A stretch of 64,000 bases of DNA from Acuticoccus sp. I52.16.1. GTDB taxonomy: Bacteria; Pseudomonadota; Alphaproteobacteria; Rhizobiales; Amorphaceae. Positions 17,625 to 29,788 of the stretch are shown one piece after another. Position numbers and translations under genes: made by a program. Numbering within the stretch: the first letter of the stretch is position 1; every line of letters begins with the position of its first letter. Under the pieces are notes generated by a model that was not told where the DNA came from, did no database searches, and was given only the letters and a program-made list of their open reading frames with translations. The DNA lies in the NCBI RefSeq assembly GCF_022865125.1, contig NZ_CP094828.1:1116001-1180000 (forward strand), in the 5' to 3' direction.

Positions 17625-17653
17625 TTGACACTCGGACGCACCCATCATATCTC
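17625..17653 (+). promoter_or_regulatory. Putative groESL promoter
   Basis: A perfect -35 TTGACA (17625-17630) is followed after 17 bp by TATCTC (17648-17653). The predicted transcription start near 17660 falls just before the CIRCE element. Confidence 0.7.
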
Positions 17654-17664
17654 CCGGCCAGCGC

Positions 17665-17691
17665 TTGGCACTCACCTCAGGGGAGTGCCAA
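17665..17691. promoter_or_regulatory. CIRCE element (HrcA operator)
   Basis: Nine-base arms TTGGCACTC (17665-17673) and GAGTGCCAA (17683-17691) form a perfect inverted repeat with a 9-base spacer, the canonical CIRCE layout bound by HrcA to repress groESL without heat stress. It starts about 5 bp after the predicted transcription start. hrcA itself is not in the window. Confidence 0.95.
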
Positions 17692-17749
17692 CAGCGGCAA
17701 GACACTCAGAGACCGGGCACCAACGCCCCTTTTTGTCATGAGGACAGAT

Positions 17750-18055
17750 ATGAACTTCCGTCCGCTGCACGACCGCGTCGTCGTGCGCCGCATCGAGTCC
17801 GACACCAAGACCAAGGGCGGGATCATCATCCCCGATACCGCCAAAGAGAAGCCGCAGGAAGGCGAAGTCATCGCCGTCGGCCCCGGCGCCCGCGACGAGA
17901 ACGGCTCCGTCCAGCCGCTCGACGTGAAGGCTGGCGACCGCGTCCTGTTCGGCAAGTGGTCCGGCACCGAGGTGAAGCTCGACGGTGAGGACCTCCTCAT
18001 CATGAAGGAGAGCGACATCATGGGCGTCGTCGAAGGCGTCGCCGTCTCCGCCTAA
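17750..18055 (+). CDS. groES: Co-chaperonin GroES (Cpn10)
   Basis: GroES forms the heptameric lid of the GroEL folding chamber. The 101-residue protein shows the family's N-terminal [15 protein letters not shown], the mobile loop [20 protein letters not shown], and the C-terminal [14 protein letters not shown]. The start at 17750 (MNFRPLHDR) is typical; an upstream in-frame ATG at 17738 would add four unconserved residues. groEL follows after 36 bp. Expression is probably controlled by HrcA at the upstream CIRCE and possibly by a CRP-family regulator. Confidence 0.98.
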   Translation: MNFRPLHDRVVVRRIESDTKTKGGIIIPDTAKEKPQEGEVIAVGPGARDENGSVQPLDVKAGDRVLFGKWSGTEVKLDGEDLLIMKESDIMGVVEGVAVSA

Positions 18056-19738
<1,683 letters not shown>

Positions 19739-19764
19739 GCCCGCGCCACCGTCCTCACGGACAG

Positions 19765-19795
19765 AAAGGGCCGCGCCTCGCGCGGCCCTTTTTTT
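19765..19795 (+). terminator. Intrinsic terminator of groESL
   Basis: An 11-bp stem AAAGGGCCGCG / CGCGGCCCTTT with loop CCTCG, followed by a T run. Confidence 0.95.
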
Positions 19796-20050
19796 ATGCG
19801 CACTCGGCGGCGGCGCGACGCGGGCTCGACCATCGCCAGGCATGCCGACCGCGCGCCCCGCGACAAGCACGAGGAAATGGGCTTCTCCGACGGCTGGAGC
19901 ACCCCGCTCGGCCAGCTGGTCGGCGTCGCCGCGACCCTGTATCGGCGCGCACCTGACCCGCGAGCGCGGCTGCGATATGATGCCGGGCCGCCCCGGCTGG
20001 CGGTGCCCCCGGCGCAGCACCGCCGCGGCCCCACGGGAAAAGGTGAGACG

Positions 20051-20923
20051 ATGACCGGCCCCGCCACGGACGATCCGAACGCCGGCCAGCGCGCGTTTTG
20101 GAATGGAGGCCCGGCCCTGCTGCGATGGCGTGACATGCAGCCGACACTCGACCGCCTCTATCACGGGATCACCCTGCGCCTCCTGGAGATCCTCGCCCCC
20201 GCCCCCGGCGAGGACGCGCTCGACATCGGCGGTGCGGCCAGTGAGACGACTCGCCAGCTCGCCGCGCGCGTCGCCCCCGGCGGCCGCGTCCTCGGCGTCG
20301 ACATTTCCGACGGGCTCGCCCGGGCCGGCCGCGACGCGCTGGCCGCGGCGGGCCTCACCAACGCCGAGATCGTCGTCGCCGACGCGCAGACCTACCCCTT
20401 CCCGCCGGCGCAATTCGACGTGGTCTCGTCCCGCTTCGGTGTCATGTTCTTCGCCGACCCGGTGGCGGCCTTCGCCAACATCGCCCGCGCGATGCGCCCG
20501 GGTGGACGCCTCGCCTTCGCCGCCTGGGGCGACTTCGCCGGCAACCCGTGGTTCCACGTGCCGCGCGACGCGGCGATCGCACGCCTCGGCCCGTCCGAGC
20601 GCGCCGCCCCCCGCGAGCCCGGCCCGTTCGCCTTCGAGACGCTGGACGACCCGGTCGCCATTCTCACAGCCGCCGGCCTGACCGCGGTGCGGGGGCGCGC
20701 CGAAACGATCCCCCTCGTCACGCCCGGTACGCCGCGCGACGCCGCGGCGGCGGCCTGTGCGCTCGGCCCGGCCTCCGCGATCATGCGCCAGTACGACGGC
20801 GGCCCGGACGACCTCGCCGCCATCGAAGCCACCGTCGCAGAGGCGTTCGTGCCCTACGCCGCGGACGGTGCGGTCGCCGTGCCGGCGACGCTGAACGTCC
20901 TCGAGGCGCGCGCGCCGGGATAG
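20051..20923 (+). CDS. Class I SAM-dependent methyltransferase
   Basis: This 290-residue cytoplasmic protein has a Rossmann-type SAM site: motif I EDALDIGGAASETTRQLA (about residues 55-72), the acidic ribose ligand in LGVDISDGLA, and motif II/III DAQTYPFPPAQFDVVSSRFGVMFFADP. The layout is that of the Methyltransf_11/UbiE-like group with a C-terminal helical cap. The substrate cannot be told. A good ribosome-binding site AAAAGGTGAG precedes the ATG at 20051. It stands alone after the groESL terminator. Confidence 0.82.
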   Translation: MTGPATDDPNAGQRAFWNGGPALLRWRDMQPTLDRLYHGITLRLLEILAPAPGEDALDIGGAASETTRQLAARVAPGGRVLGVDISDGLARAGRDALAAAGLTNAEIVVADAQTYPFPPAQFDVVSSRFGVMFFADPVAAFANIARAMRPGGRLAFAAWGDFAGNPWFHVPRDAAIARLGPSERAAPREPGPFAFETLDDPVAILTAAGLTAVRGRAETIPLVTPGTPRDAAAAACALGPASAIMRQYDGGPDDLAAIEATVAEAFVPYAADGAVAVPATLNVLEARAPG

Positions 20924-21010
20924 CGGCTGCGCCCGGGCGGGCCCGAACCGACCCGGCGGGACGGCGTTTCCACCACGAGCGCCCCCCGCAAGAACCGAGG
21001 CCCGCCCGCC

Positions 21011-21763
21011 ATGTTCGACCTCGCCACCCTCACCACCGTCGCGCCGATCGTCCAGGTCTTCGTCTCACTGCTGTCGGCCGTCGTGTGGATCGCCTACCTG
21101 CAGATCTTCCTACGGCAGGTCGTCCATCAGCGGCGCTCGCAGGTGCTCATCAACCTCGGCGCCAGCAACACGCTCGACGGGCGCTGCTTCATCGCCAACC
21201 TCGGCATGGAGCCGGTCTACGTGTCGGACATCTCGCTGGTGATGCACGACCACGACCAGTACGTCGCCACGATCACCGACCGCACCTCCAGCGACAGCGA
21301 CGACGCGTCCGACGCCCCGCCCAAATCCGGGACCTACCAGGGACCGCTGCGGGCGGGCGAGTACATGGACATCGGCAGCTTCCGCTCTATGCTCGACCGT
21401 GCAGCCTGCGCCTCCGGACGGCTGGACGCTCCCGTCGACCCGGCGAACTTCGGCGCGTTCGACATCGTCGCCGTCGCCTCGACCGCCGGGAACGCGCTGA
21501 TCTCGGCCTCGGTGCGGACCTTCGGCCTCTACAACGACGGCGACACCTGGCTCGTCGTCCCGCGCCGGATCGACACCACGCAGATCCGCTCGCGCGGCGC
21601 CCGGCTGCGCCTCAAGCGTTACCTCGAGATGCGCATGCTGGCCGAGACCACCGACCACCGCCTCGCCCACGAGGACCGGCGCATCCAGGACGTGCTGCCC
21701 CGGAGCCGCCTCCGCCCGTCGACACCGCACACCCGGCTCGGCCGCCTCTTCCAGGCCGGTTGA
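21011..21763 (+). CDS. Uncharacterised protein with N-terminal membrane anchor
   Basis: The 250-residue product is not recognised. Residues about 10-34 (VAPIVQVFVSLLSAVVWIAY) form one membrane segment. After it a mainly beta-rich region (about 42-185) contains INLGASNTLDGRCFIANLGMEPVYVSDI, and a basic helical tail rich in Arg/Leu follows (190-250). The first half reads like a beta-sandwich displayed on one side of the membrane. No neighbour suggests a role. Codon use matches the genome, so it is probably a real gene. Confidence 0.65.
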   Translation: MFDLATLTTVAPIVQVFVSLLSAVVWIAYLQIFLRQVVHQRRSQVLINLGASNTLDGRCFIANLGMEPVYVSDISLVMHDHDQYVATITDRTSSDSDDASDAPPKSGTYQGPLRAGEYMDIGSFRSMLDRAACASGRLDAPVDPANFGAFDIVAVASTAGNALISASVRTFGLYNDGDTWLVVPRRIDTTQIRSRGARLRLKRYLEMRMLAETTDHRLAHEDRRIQDVLPRSRLRPSTPHTRLGRLFQAG

Positions 21764-21782
21764 GCGCGCCGCGCAAACGAAA

Positions 21783-21811
21783 ACACCGGCCGCGGAGCCC
21801 GCGACCGGTGT
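21783..21811 (-). terminator. Terminator after rplQ
   Basis: Arms ACACCGG.CGCGG / CCGCG.CCGGTGT (one mismatch) are followed on the minus strand by TTTTCGTTT, 33 bp past the rplQ stop. It ends the alpha operon. Confidence 0.8.
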
Positions 21812-21843
21812 CAGTGCATTGCCGTATGTGGCGGGAGGGCGGC

Positions 21844-22254
21844 TTACGCCTCCTCGGCCTCCAGGCGCGCGGCGTCCGCGGCACCCTTGGCATCCAGGTC
21901 GCGATCGACGAACTCGATGACGGCGATCGGCGCGTTGTCGCCATAGCGGAAGCCGGCCTTGAGGATGCGCGTATAACCGCCGTTGCGGTCCTTGTAGCGC
22001 GGGCCGATGGTCGCGAAGAGCTTCTTCACGGCCTCTTCGCTGCGGCACTTGGAGATCGCCTGGCGCCGGGCGTGGAGGTCGCCGCGCTTGCCCAGCGTCA
22101 CCAGCTTCTCGATGTAGGGGCGAAGCTCCTTCGCCTTCGGCAGCGTGGTGACGATCTGCTCGTGCTCGATGAGCGAGGCGGCCTGGTTGGCCATCATCGC
22201 CATACGGTGGCTCGAGGTGCGATTGAGACGACGGCCCTGCTTCTTGTGGCGCAT
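21844..22254 (-). CDS. rplQ: 50S ribosomal protein L17
   Basis: The 136-residue product has the L17 opening [20 protein letters not shown] and the conserved [19 protein letters not shown] and AIVEF-like C-terminal strand ([12 protein letters not shown]). A short acidic/alanine tail (about 120-136) extends beyond the core. L17 binds 23S rRNA near the exit tunnel. It is the last gene of the alpha operon after rpoA and precedes a terminator. Confidence 0.98.
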   Translation of the reverse strand: MRHKKQGRRLNRTSSHRMAMMANQAASLIEHEQIVTTLPKAKELRPYIEKLVTLGKRGDLHARRQAISKCRSEEAVKKLFATIGPRYKDRNGGYTRILKAGFRYGDNAPIAVIEFVDRDLDAKGAADAARLEAEEA

Positions 22255-22375
22255 GGCGATTCTCCGATCCTGTGTGGGTGCCGGGCGCTTCCGGCGTTCG
22301 CGCTAGTGTGCCGACCCGCTCAGCGGAAAGGGTCGGGAGATACGGCCGGAGGATGAGCCCCGGCCGCTGGAAGCA

Positions 22376-23401
22376 TCAATAGTGATGGTCCTCGTACCGC
22401 TTGGCCAGCTCCTCGATGTTGTCGGGCGGCCAGTTGGGCACTTCCATTCCGAGGTGCAGACCCATCTGGGCGAGCACTTCCTTGATCTCGTTCAGCGACT
22501 TGCGGCCGAAGTTCGGCGTGCGGAGCATCTCCGCCTCGGACTTCTGGATGAGGTCGCCGATGTAGACGATGTTGTCGTTCTTGAGGCAGTTGGCCGAACG
22601 GACCGAAAGCTCCAGTTCGTCGACCTTCTTGAGCAGCGCCGGGTTGAAGGCGAGCTCGGGCACCTCGTCGGCGACTTCCGGCTTGGTCGGCTCTTCGAAG
22701 TTCACGAAGATCGACAGCTGGTCCTGCAGGATGCGCGCAGCGTAGGCCACGGCGTCCTCGGGGCTCAGCGAACCGTCGGTCTCGACCTGCATCGACAGCT
22801 TGTCGTAGTCGAGCACCTGACCCTCGCGGGTGTTCTCGACGCGGTACGAAACGCGCTTGACCGGCGAGTACAGCGAATCGACCGGGATCAGGCCGATGGC
22901 GGCGTCCTCGGGCCGGTTGCGGTCGGCAGGCACGTAGCCCTTGCCGGTGTTGACCGAGAACTCCATGCGGATGTCCGCGCCCTCGTCCAGCGTGCACAGC
23001 ACGTGGTCGGGGTTGAGGATCGACACGTCGCCCACGGTCTGGATGTCGCCGGCGGTCACCGCGCCGGGGCCCTGCTTGCGCAGCACCATGCGCTTCGGGC
23101 CTTCGCCCGACATGCGCACCGCGATTTCCTTGATGTTGAGGATGATGTCGGTCACATCCTCACGCACGCCGTTCATGCTCGAGAACTCGTGCAGGACACC
23201 GTCGATCTGGACCGAGGTCACAGCCGCACCCTGCAGCGAGGACAGAAGCACCCGGCGCAAGGCGTTCCCGAGCGTCAGGCCGAAGCCGCGCTCCAGAGGC
23301 TCGGCAACGACCGTGCCGATGCGCTTCGGATCGTAGCCGGGCGTGACCTCGAGCTTGTTCGGGCGGATCAGCTCCTGCCAGTTCTTCTGGTTGGTCGTCA
23401 C
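22376..23401 (-). CDS. rpoA: RNA polymerase subunit alpha
   Basis: The 341-residue protein has both domains of the alpha subunit: an N-terminal assembly domain ([21 protein letters not shown], about residues 34-54) and, after a linker, a C-terminal domain ([20 protein letters not shown], then [14 protein letters not shown]) that contacts UP elements and activators. It lies in the standard order rpsM-rpsK-rpoA-rplQ. The gap to rpsK is 132 bp, longer than in many relatives. Confidence 0.99.
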   Translation of the reverse strand: MTTNQKNWQELIRPNKLEVTPGYDPKRIGTVVAEPLERGFGLTLGNALRRVLLSSLQGAAVTSVQIDGVLHEFSSMNGVREDVTDIILNIKEIAVRMSGEGPKRMVLRKQGPGAVTAGDIQTVGDVSILNPDHVLCTLDEGADIRMEFSVNTGKGYVPADRNRPEDAAIGLIPVDSLYSPVKRVSYRVENTREGQVLDYDKLSMQVETDGSLSPEDAVAYAARILQDQLSIFVNFEEPTKPEVADEVPELAFNPALLKKVDELELSVRSANCLKNDNIVYIGDLIQKSEAEMLRTPNFGRKSLNEIKEVLAQMGLHLGMEVPNWPPDNIEELAKRYEDHHY

Positions 23402-23533
23402 GTCAAATGCCTTTCGATCTCGTGGGGCGTCGCCCGGAGCGCCCGCGGGGGCTGGCCCGCGGGCCAGGGCGCGCGAGCCCGGATGGCCGCGCAGCCGAGA
23501 GCGCGCCCCGTACGGGCGCGCTGGAAATGTTCG

Positions 23534-23923
23534 TTAGACGCGACGACGCTTCGGCGGACGGCAGCCGTTGTGCGGGATCGGCGTCACGTCGCGGATGGAT
23601 GTGATGGTGAACCCGGCGGCCTGCAGCGCACGCAGCGCCGACTCGCGGCCCGAACCCGGCCCCGTCACCTCGACCTCGAGCGTGCGCATGCCGTGCTCGG
23701 ACGCCTTCTTGGCGGCATCCTCGGCCGCGACCTGGGCGGCGTACGGGGTCGACTTGCGCGAGCCCTTGAACCCCATCGCGCCCGACGAGGACCACGAAAT
23801 GGCGTTGCCCTGCGCGTCGGTGATGGTGATCTTCGTGTTGTTGAAGGAGGCGTTCACATGGGCGATGCCCGACGTGATATTCTTACGCTCCCTGCGCCGA
23901 ACGCGCGTGGCTTCCTTCGCCAT
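23534..23923 (-). CDS. rpsK: 30S ribosomal protein S11
   Basis: The 129-residue product shows the S11 signature [23 protein letters not shown] (quoted in part), the [17 protein letters not shown] loop and the C-terminal [15 protein letters not shown]. It sits in the 30S platform and contacts the mRNA exit region. rpsM lies 50 bp upstream and rpoA follows. Confidence 0.99.
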   Translation of the reverse strand: MAKEATRVRRRERKNITSGIAHVNASFNNTKITITDAQGNAISWSSSGAMGFKGSRKSTPYAAQVAAEDAAKKASEHGMRTLEVEVTGPGSGRESALRALQAAGFTITSIRDVTPIPHNGCRPPKRRRV

Positions 23924-23973
23924 TCAGTCCCTCTGAGTGTGTGGCCCTTGGGCCGAAATGCTAGCGGCCGAGA

Positions 23974-24342
23974 TTACTTCTTCTTGCCGGCGATGGGCTT
24001 CGCGGGGCCCTTGCGGGTGCGCGCGTTGGTGTGCGTGCGCTGGCCGCGAACCGGCAGACCGCGGCGATGACGCAGGCCGCGATAGCAGCCGAGGTCCATC
24101 AGCCGCTTGATGTTCATCGCGGTCTCGCGACGCAGGTCACCTTCGACGATGTAGTCGCGGTCGATGACCTCGCGAACCATCAGGACTTCGGCGTCCGACA
24201 GCTCATTCACGCGGCGCTCGGGCGCGATGGAGACCTTCTCGGTGATCTCCTTGGCCATCGAGGGGCCAATGCCGTGAATGTACTGCAGCGCGATGACGAC
24301 GCGCTTGTTCGTCGGAATGTTGACGCCAGCGATACGAGCCAC
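23974..24342 (-). CDS. rpsM: 30S ribosomal protein S13
   Basis: The 122-residue product begins [20 protein letters not shown] and ends with the Lys-rich [11 protein letters not shown]. It also has the [20 protein letters not shown] rRNA-binding stretch. S13 lies in the 30S head and contacts the P-site tRNA and 50S bridge. It is the first gene of the alpha operon and is preceded by a long (634 bp) non-coding leader after adk. Confidence 0.99.
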   Translation of the reverse strand: MARIAGVNIPTNKRVVIALQYIHGIGPSMAKEITEKVSIAPERRVNELSDAEVLMVREVIDRDYIVEGDLRRETAMNIKRLMDLGCYRGLRHRRGLPVRGQRTHTNARTRKGPAKPIAGKKK

Positions 24343-24503
24343 TTTGCCTCCTGCCGGTGCGACCGGCCATCGAGTAGAACCGGCCGAGCCGGTCGAATTG
24401 TCGTGCCGGTTGCCCGGCGGATGGGCGGGGACGGCGAGCCGAACCCCCAGTCTTCAGCCACGAACCGGGCGATTGCGATGACCGGTGGCTCCGGCCCTTC
24501 CCG

Positions 24504-24624
24504 ACCGGCGAACCGGCCTGCCTCGCAACGCCGGTCTCCCGGCTGGTCGTTCGTGCCGGCCGAAGCCGGAAATCATCACGTGCCGGCCGAAGCCGGATGG
24601 TCTAAAGCGCCGCCCGAAGCCGGC
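24504..24624 (-). repeat. Tandem UUCG-tetraloop hairpins in the rpsM leader
   Basis: Two identical 19-base copies, CGTGCCGGCCGAAGCCGGA on the plus strand (24552-24570 and 24579-24597), each fold as CCGGC-UUCG-GCCGG in the minus-strand RNA. A third, imperfect copy lies at 24609-24624 and a related GCCGG-UUCG-CCGGT hairpin at 24504-24517. All lie 160-280 bases upstream of the rpsM start. Confidence 0.7.
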
Positions 24625-24936
24625 TGTGGAGCGTCAGGCGCCGCACACGGCGGTTAACCCTCGGACAACTCCGACGCACGATACGTAAGATACGCACCCC
24701 GCGCGCGGCGGTGTGGCGCCCGTCGCCTCCAAGGCCACAGCCCGGCGCCGGCGCACCACCGCGGATCCCGGCCCCACACCCGCGTCGCGACGTCGCCGAC
24801 CATGCGCCGATGCGCTAACGACGAACGGGCTGACGCCGCCGCAGACAACGGCGTGCCCAGCCCTGACGCTGTCGGGTTTTGGCCCATACCAGATCGCGCG
24901 GGCGCTATGCACCGCGACTCCTCCAGTTAGGCGCGG

Positions 24937-24965
24937 TGGGTAGCGCGGTGCAAGCCCCGCGTCAA
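24937..24965 (-). promoter_or_regulatory. Putative alpha-operon promoter
   Basis: On the minus strand TTGACG (24965-24960) is followed after 17 bp by TACCCA (24942-24937). The -35 is good and the -10 weak. It lies just downstream of the adk stop. Confidence 0.4.
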
Positions 24966-24976
24966 CCTTTTTTTGT

Positions 24977-25575
24977 TTATCCCGCGGCCCTGATTCGGCT
25001 GCCCTGCCCGGAGGACAGCGCGTCCTGGATCGACTGGGTCACCTCGTCGATCGACTGCATCCCGTCGATCGTCACCAGATTGCCGACCTCGCGGTAGTGG
25101 TCGACCAGCGGGGCGGTCTGTTCGCGATAGACGGTCAGGCGCTTCTTCAGCGCCTCGACCGTATCGTCCTCGCGGACCGCGTCGCCGCTCTCGGCGACGC
25201 GCTGCTCCACGCGGGCGGCGAGCGCGTTCTCGTCCACCTCGAGTTGGAGCACCGCGTCGAGGTCCATCTTGTGGTGATGCAGCACCTTCTCCAGCGCCTC
25301 CGCCTGCGCAACCGTGCGCGGGAAGCCGTCCAGAATGAAGCCGTTGGCGCAGTCGGGCTCTTCGATCCGCTCTTCGATGATGCCGACCACGACCGCATCC
25401 GGCACCAGGTCGCCGCGCGCCATGATGTCCTTGGCCTTGAGCCCGATCTCGGTCTCCGCCTTCACGGCCGCACGCAGCATGTCGCCCGTCGACAGTTGGG
25501 GGATGCCATGGGCGGCCATCAGCCGCTTCGCCTGGGTCCCCTTCCCCGCGCCTGGCGGTCCGAGCAAGATAAGCC

Positions 25576-25579
<4 letters not shown>
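24977..25579 (-). CDS. adk: Adenylate kinase, short form
   Basis: Adenylate kinase interconverts ATP + AMP and 2 ADP. The 200-residue protein has the P-loop GPPGAGKGT (7-15), the AMP-site [10 protein letters not shown] and [10 protein letters not shown]. The LID region is the short type, without the zinc-binding four-Cys insertion. Its start overlaps the secY stop by four bases (25576-25579), so the two are translationally coupled, as is usual at the end of the spc operon. The C-terminus has a short basic extension. Confidence 0.98.
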
Positions 25580-26907
<1,328 letters not shown>

Positions 26908-27347
26908 GGACGGTCCGATCCTCGGCCTGAAGCACTCAATACGATGGAGGACAGCGCGGACTGCCGCGGCCCCGCATCTGCCACTAACGGGTTATTCATA
27001 CGCTGTCACGGTCATGCCGTGCGCAAACGATCCGCTCCACTTAATAGCGGTTCGGCGGGAGGGCAATCCCACAATAGGCGCACAAACGCCGCCGTTGTCG
27101 CGCGACCACCGGTGCGGGTCGACGATCGCCCCCGCGCCGGGCCGTACGGCCGCGGCCCCGACGGGAACAGAGCGGCCCAGGGGGAACGCGGCCGGTGGAC
27201 GGCGCGGCCCGGCATCGCGCGGCGTGGGCCCACGGTGCCCGCTTTCGCCCGGCGTCGCGGCACGGCCCGCACACTCTGTGGAGCCCCAACGCAAAAAGCG
27301 CCCCGCTGACGGGGCGCTTTCGCGTCGTCACGACATCGGCCCGACGA
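26908..27347 (-). promoter_or_regulatory. Non-coding gap splitting rplO from secY
   Basis: These 440 bp contain no recognisable gene. At the rplO end is a strong minus-strand terminator (27293-27320). A TATGAA -10-like hexamer lies on the minus strand at 26995-27000, about 90 bp before the secY start, without a clear -35. The region probably carries the secY-adk promoter. Confidence 0.45.
27293..27320 (-). terminator. Terminator after rplO
   Basis: A 10-11-bp stem AAAGCGCCCCG / CGGGGCGCTTT with loop CTGA and a run of T on the minus strand, 28 bp past the rplO stop. Confidence 0.92.
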
Positions 27348-27833
27348 TCAGGCCTCGGTCGTCTCGGTCTTCTTCGGGGCCAGCACCTCGATGGTGCCGC
27401 CGGCCTTCTCGACCGCCTCGCGAGCGGACTTCGACACGCCGGCGACCTTGAGGGTCAACGCCGTGGTCAGTTCGCCGTCGCCCAGAATGCGCACGCCGTC
27501 CTTGGCGCGGCGCAGAATGCCGGTCGCCGCGAGGGACTCGGCCGTCACCGGCTGCGAGGGGTCCACGCGGCCGGCGTCCACGGCGGCCTGCAGCTTGCCG
27601 ACCGCGATGATGTTGTAGTCAGCGCGGAAGATGTTGTTGAAGCCACGCTTCGGCAGGCGCATGTGGAGCGGCATCTGCCCGCCCTCGAAGCCCTTGATGG
27701 CCACGCCCGAGCGGGACTTCTGCCCCTTCACGCCGCGGCCGCCGGTCTTGCCGGTGCCGGAGCCGATACCACGGCCGACGCGCTTGCGGGCCTTCGTGGC
27801 GCCCGGATTGTCGCGCAGTTCGTTGAGCTTCAT
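27348..27833 (-). CDS. rplO: 50S ribosomal protein L15
   Basis: The 161-residue product has the L15 glycine-rich N-terminus [20 protein letters not shown] and the [17 protein letters not shown] loop. The start at 27833 ([14 protein letters not shown]) is the family start. It lies 1 bp after the rpmD stop and is followed by a strong terminator, so it is the last gene of its transcript. Confidence 0.99.
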   Translation of the reverse strand: MKLNELRDNPGATKARKRVGRGIGSGTGKTGGRGVKGQKSRSGVAIKGFEGGQMPLHMRLPKRGFNNIFRADYNIIAVGKLQAAVDAGRVDPSQPVTAESLAATGILRRAKDGVRILGDGELTTALTLKVAGVSKSAREAVEKAGGTIEVLAPKKTETTEA

Positions 27834-27834
27834 G

Positions 27835-28065
27835 TCAAGCCTCCACGACCCGCACAAGGTGAGCCACCTTGGCGATCATGCCGCGCACCGCGGGAGTGTC
27901 CTCCAGCGTGCGGCGACGGTGCATCTTGTTCAGGCCGAGACCCTTGAGGGTCTGGCGCTGCTCGGCCGGACGGCGGATCGGCGAGCCGATCTGCTCCACC
28001 GTCACGGTCGGACGGCCGGCCGCCTCCGCGGCTTCCGCCCCCTTCGTCACGCGAACGTCAGGCAT
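27835..28065 (-). CDS. rpmD: 50S ribosomal protein L30
   Basis: The 76-residue product contains the L30 signature [20 protein letters not shown] followed by [10 protein letters not shown], and a C-terminal VAHLVRVVE strand. It overlaps the rpsE end by 8 bp, a normal arrangement in this operon. About 15 N-terminal residues precede the conserved core. Confidence 0.98.
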   Translation of the reverse strand: MPDVRVTKGAEAAEAAGRPTVTVEQIGSPIRRPAEQRQTLKGLGLNKMHRRRTLEDTPAVRGMIAKVAHLVRVVEA

Positions 28066-28669
28066 GGGTCATCTCCACGACCTCTTCGCCCTCGGCCGGG
28101 GTTTCGACGGCAGCGTCGTGCTCGGCGTCGCGGCGGCGGGCCTGCAGCGCGGACACCTTGAGCCCACGACGGGCGGCCACGGCACGCGGGGAATCCTGAT
28201 CCTTCAGCGCCTCGAAGGTCGCACGGATCATGTTGTACGGGTTCGACGAGCCCAGCGACTTGGCGACGATGTCGTGCACGCCCAGGGTCTCGAACACGGC
28301 GCGCATCGGGCCGCCGGCGATGATGCCGGTACCGGCCGGAGCCGCACGCAGGAACACCTTGCCGGCGCCCCAGCGACCGGACACGTCGTGGTGCAGCGTG
28401 CGGCCCTCGCGCAGCGGCACGCGGATCAGCGTGCGCTTGGCGCTCTCGGTCGCCTTGCGGATCGCCTCCGGCACCTCACGCGCCTTGCCGTGGCCGAAGC
28501 CGACACGACCCTTCGTGTCGCCCACGACGACGAGCGCGGCGAAGCCGAAGCGCCGACCACCCTTCACGACCTTGGCCACACGGTTGATGTGAACCAGCTT
28601 GTCGACGAACTCGTTGTCTTCGTCGTCACGGTCGCGCCGGCGACCGCCTCTTCTGTTATCGTCAGCCAT
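28058..28669 (-). CDS. rpsE: 30S ribosomal protein S5
   Basis: The 203-residue product has the S5 double-stranded RNA-binding domain ([20 protein letters not shown]) and the C-terminal domain with [16 protein letters not shown]. It carries an Arg/Asp-rich N-terminus and an acidic C-terminal tail ending [11 protein letters not shown], making it longer than the E. coli protein. S5 acts at the mRNA entry site and in decoding accuracy. A 214-bp non-coding gap separates it from rplR. Confidence 0.98.
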   Translation of the reverse strand: MADDNRRGGRRRDRDDEDNEFVDKLVHINRVAKVVKGGRRFGFAALVVVGDTKGRVGFGHGKAREVPEAIRKATESAKRTLIRVPLREGRTLHHDVSGRWGAGKVFLRAAPAGTGIIAGGPMRAVFETLGVHDIVAKSLGSSNPYNMIRATFEALKDQDSPRAVAARRGLKVSALQARRRDAEHDAAVETPAEGEEVVEMTHA

Positions 28670-28883
28670 CTCATGCTCCTGGGCCGGCCGTTCGGGCGAA
28701 CCCGCGTTCCGGCTTCAGATTGCCAATTCGATGCGCCCCTCCCCTCCGGACGCGGTGGGGGAAGGAAGCGTCGCCCCGGCGGCTCATTCCGCAACGGGGG
28801 AAGCCCGGCCGCGCACCCGTCGCAAGGGCGCCCGGACGGGCCTGATCAATGCGCGGCGCGGGCAAACGCCGCGCCGGTCCGCC

Positions 28884-29246
28884 TTAGAATTCGAGACCGC
28901 CCTCGCGGGCCGCATCGGCGAGCGCCTTCAGGCGCCCGTGGTAGAGCCGGCCACCACGGTCGAACACGACCTTGTCGACGCCGGCGGCCTTGGCACGCTC
29001 GGCGATCAGCGCACCGACACGCGCCGCAGCGGCGGTATCGGCACCGGTCTTGAGTTCGTCGCGCAGTGCCTTCTCGAGCGAGGAGGCCGAAGCAACGGTG
29101 TTGCCGGCCGCATCGTCGATGATCTGGCAGTAGATGTGCTTCGACGAGCGATGCACGGACAGGCGCGGACGACCGCCCGCCGCCTTCTTGAGGGCGCGGC
29201 GAACTCTGGCGACGCGCCGCTCGGAGCGAATGCGTTCCCGGCTCAC
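28884..29246 (-). CDS. rplR: 50S ribosomal protein L18
   Basis: The 120-residue product shows L18 features: basic N-terminus [36 protein letters not shown], and [19 protein letters not shown]. It binds 5S rRNA with L5. It overlaps rplF by four bases. Confidence 0.99.
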   Translation of the reverse strand: MSRERIRSERRVARVRRALKKAAGGRPRLSVHRSSKHIYCQIIDDAAGNTVASASSLEKALRDELKTGADTAAAARVGALIAERAKAAGVDKVVFDRGGRLYHGRLKALADAAREGGLEF

Positions 29247-29779
29247 TTCTTCTTCCCTTCCTTGCGGACGATGGTCTCGTCCGCGTACTTCACGCCCTTG
29301 CCCTTATAGGGCTCCGGCGGACGCCATTTGCGGATCTCCGCGGCCACCTGGCCGACGCGCTGCTTGTCGATGCCCGACACCGTAATCTCGGTCGGCTTCG
29401 GGCACTTGATATCGATCCCCTCGGGGATCGCGTACTTCACCGGGTGCGAGAAGCCGAGCGACAGCTCCAGCGTCTTGCCCTGGACGGCGGCACGGTAGCC
29501 GACGCCGTTGATCTGCAGGTCCTTCTGGAACCCGTTGGTGACGCCGGTCACGAGGTTCTGGATCATCGTGCGCGAGAGGCCCCACATGGCGCGGGACTTC
29601 TGCTCCTCGTCCACCGGGTCGACCTTGATCGACCCATCCTCGAGCGTCTTGACCGCGACGCGGTCCGGCACGGTGAATTCCAGCGTACCCTTCGGCCCCT
29701 TCACGGAGACCGTCTGTCCGTCGATCGTCGCCGAAACCCCCTGGGGAATGGCGATCGCGAGCTTACCAATTCGGCTCAT
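29243..29779 (-). CDS. rplF: 50S ribosomal protein L6
   Basis: The 178-residue product has the two L6 domains: [15 protein letters not shown] at the N-terminus and the C-terminal signature [14 protein letters not shown]. It binds 23S rRNA near the sarcin-ricin loop. It overlaps rplR and lies 9 bp after rpsH. Confidence 0.99.
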   Translation of the reverse strand: MSRIGKLAIAIPQGVSATIDGQTVSVKGPKGTLEFTVPDRVAVKTLEDGSIKVDPVDEEQKSRAMWGLSRTMIQNLVTGVTNGFQKDLQINGVGYRAAVQGKTLELSLGFSHPVKYAIPEGIDIKCPKPTEITVSGIDKQRVGQVAAEIRKWRPPEPYKGKGVKYADETIVRKEGKKK

Positions 29780-29788
29780 GATGCCCCC

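Larger units (their letters stand above)
24343..24976 (-). promoter_or_regulatory. Long alpha-operon leader between adk and rpsM
   Basis: This 634-bp gap holds no convincing gene. On the minus (transcribed) strand it has a promoter-like element just after the adk stop (24937-24965) and, nearer to rpsM, a run of short hairpins with UUCG loops (24504-24624). It may act as a regulatory 5' leader for rpsM-rpsK-rpoA-rplQ. Confidence 0.5.

Noticed and set aside
24634..24912. 92-codon minus-strand frame with a GGAGGAG ribosome-binding-like site before a GTG in the adk-rpsM gap
   Set aside because: Its codon use lacks the strong G/C third-position bias of true genes here and no family is recognisable. 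The good ribosome-binding match keeps it marginally possible as a leader peptide.
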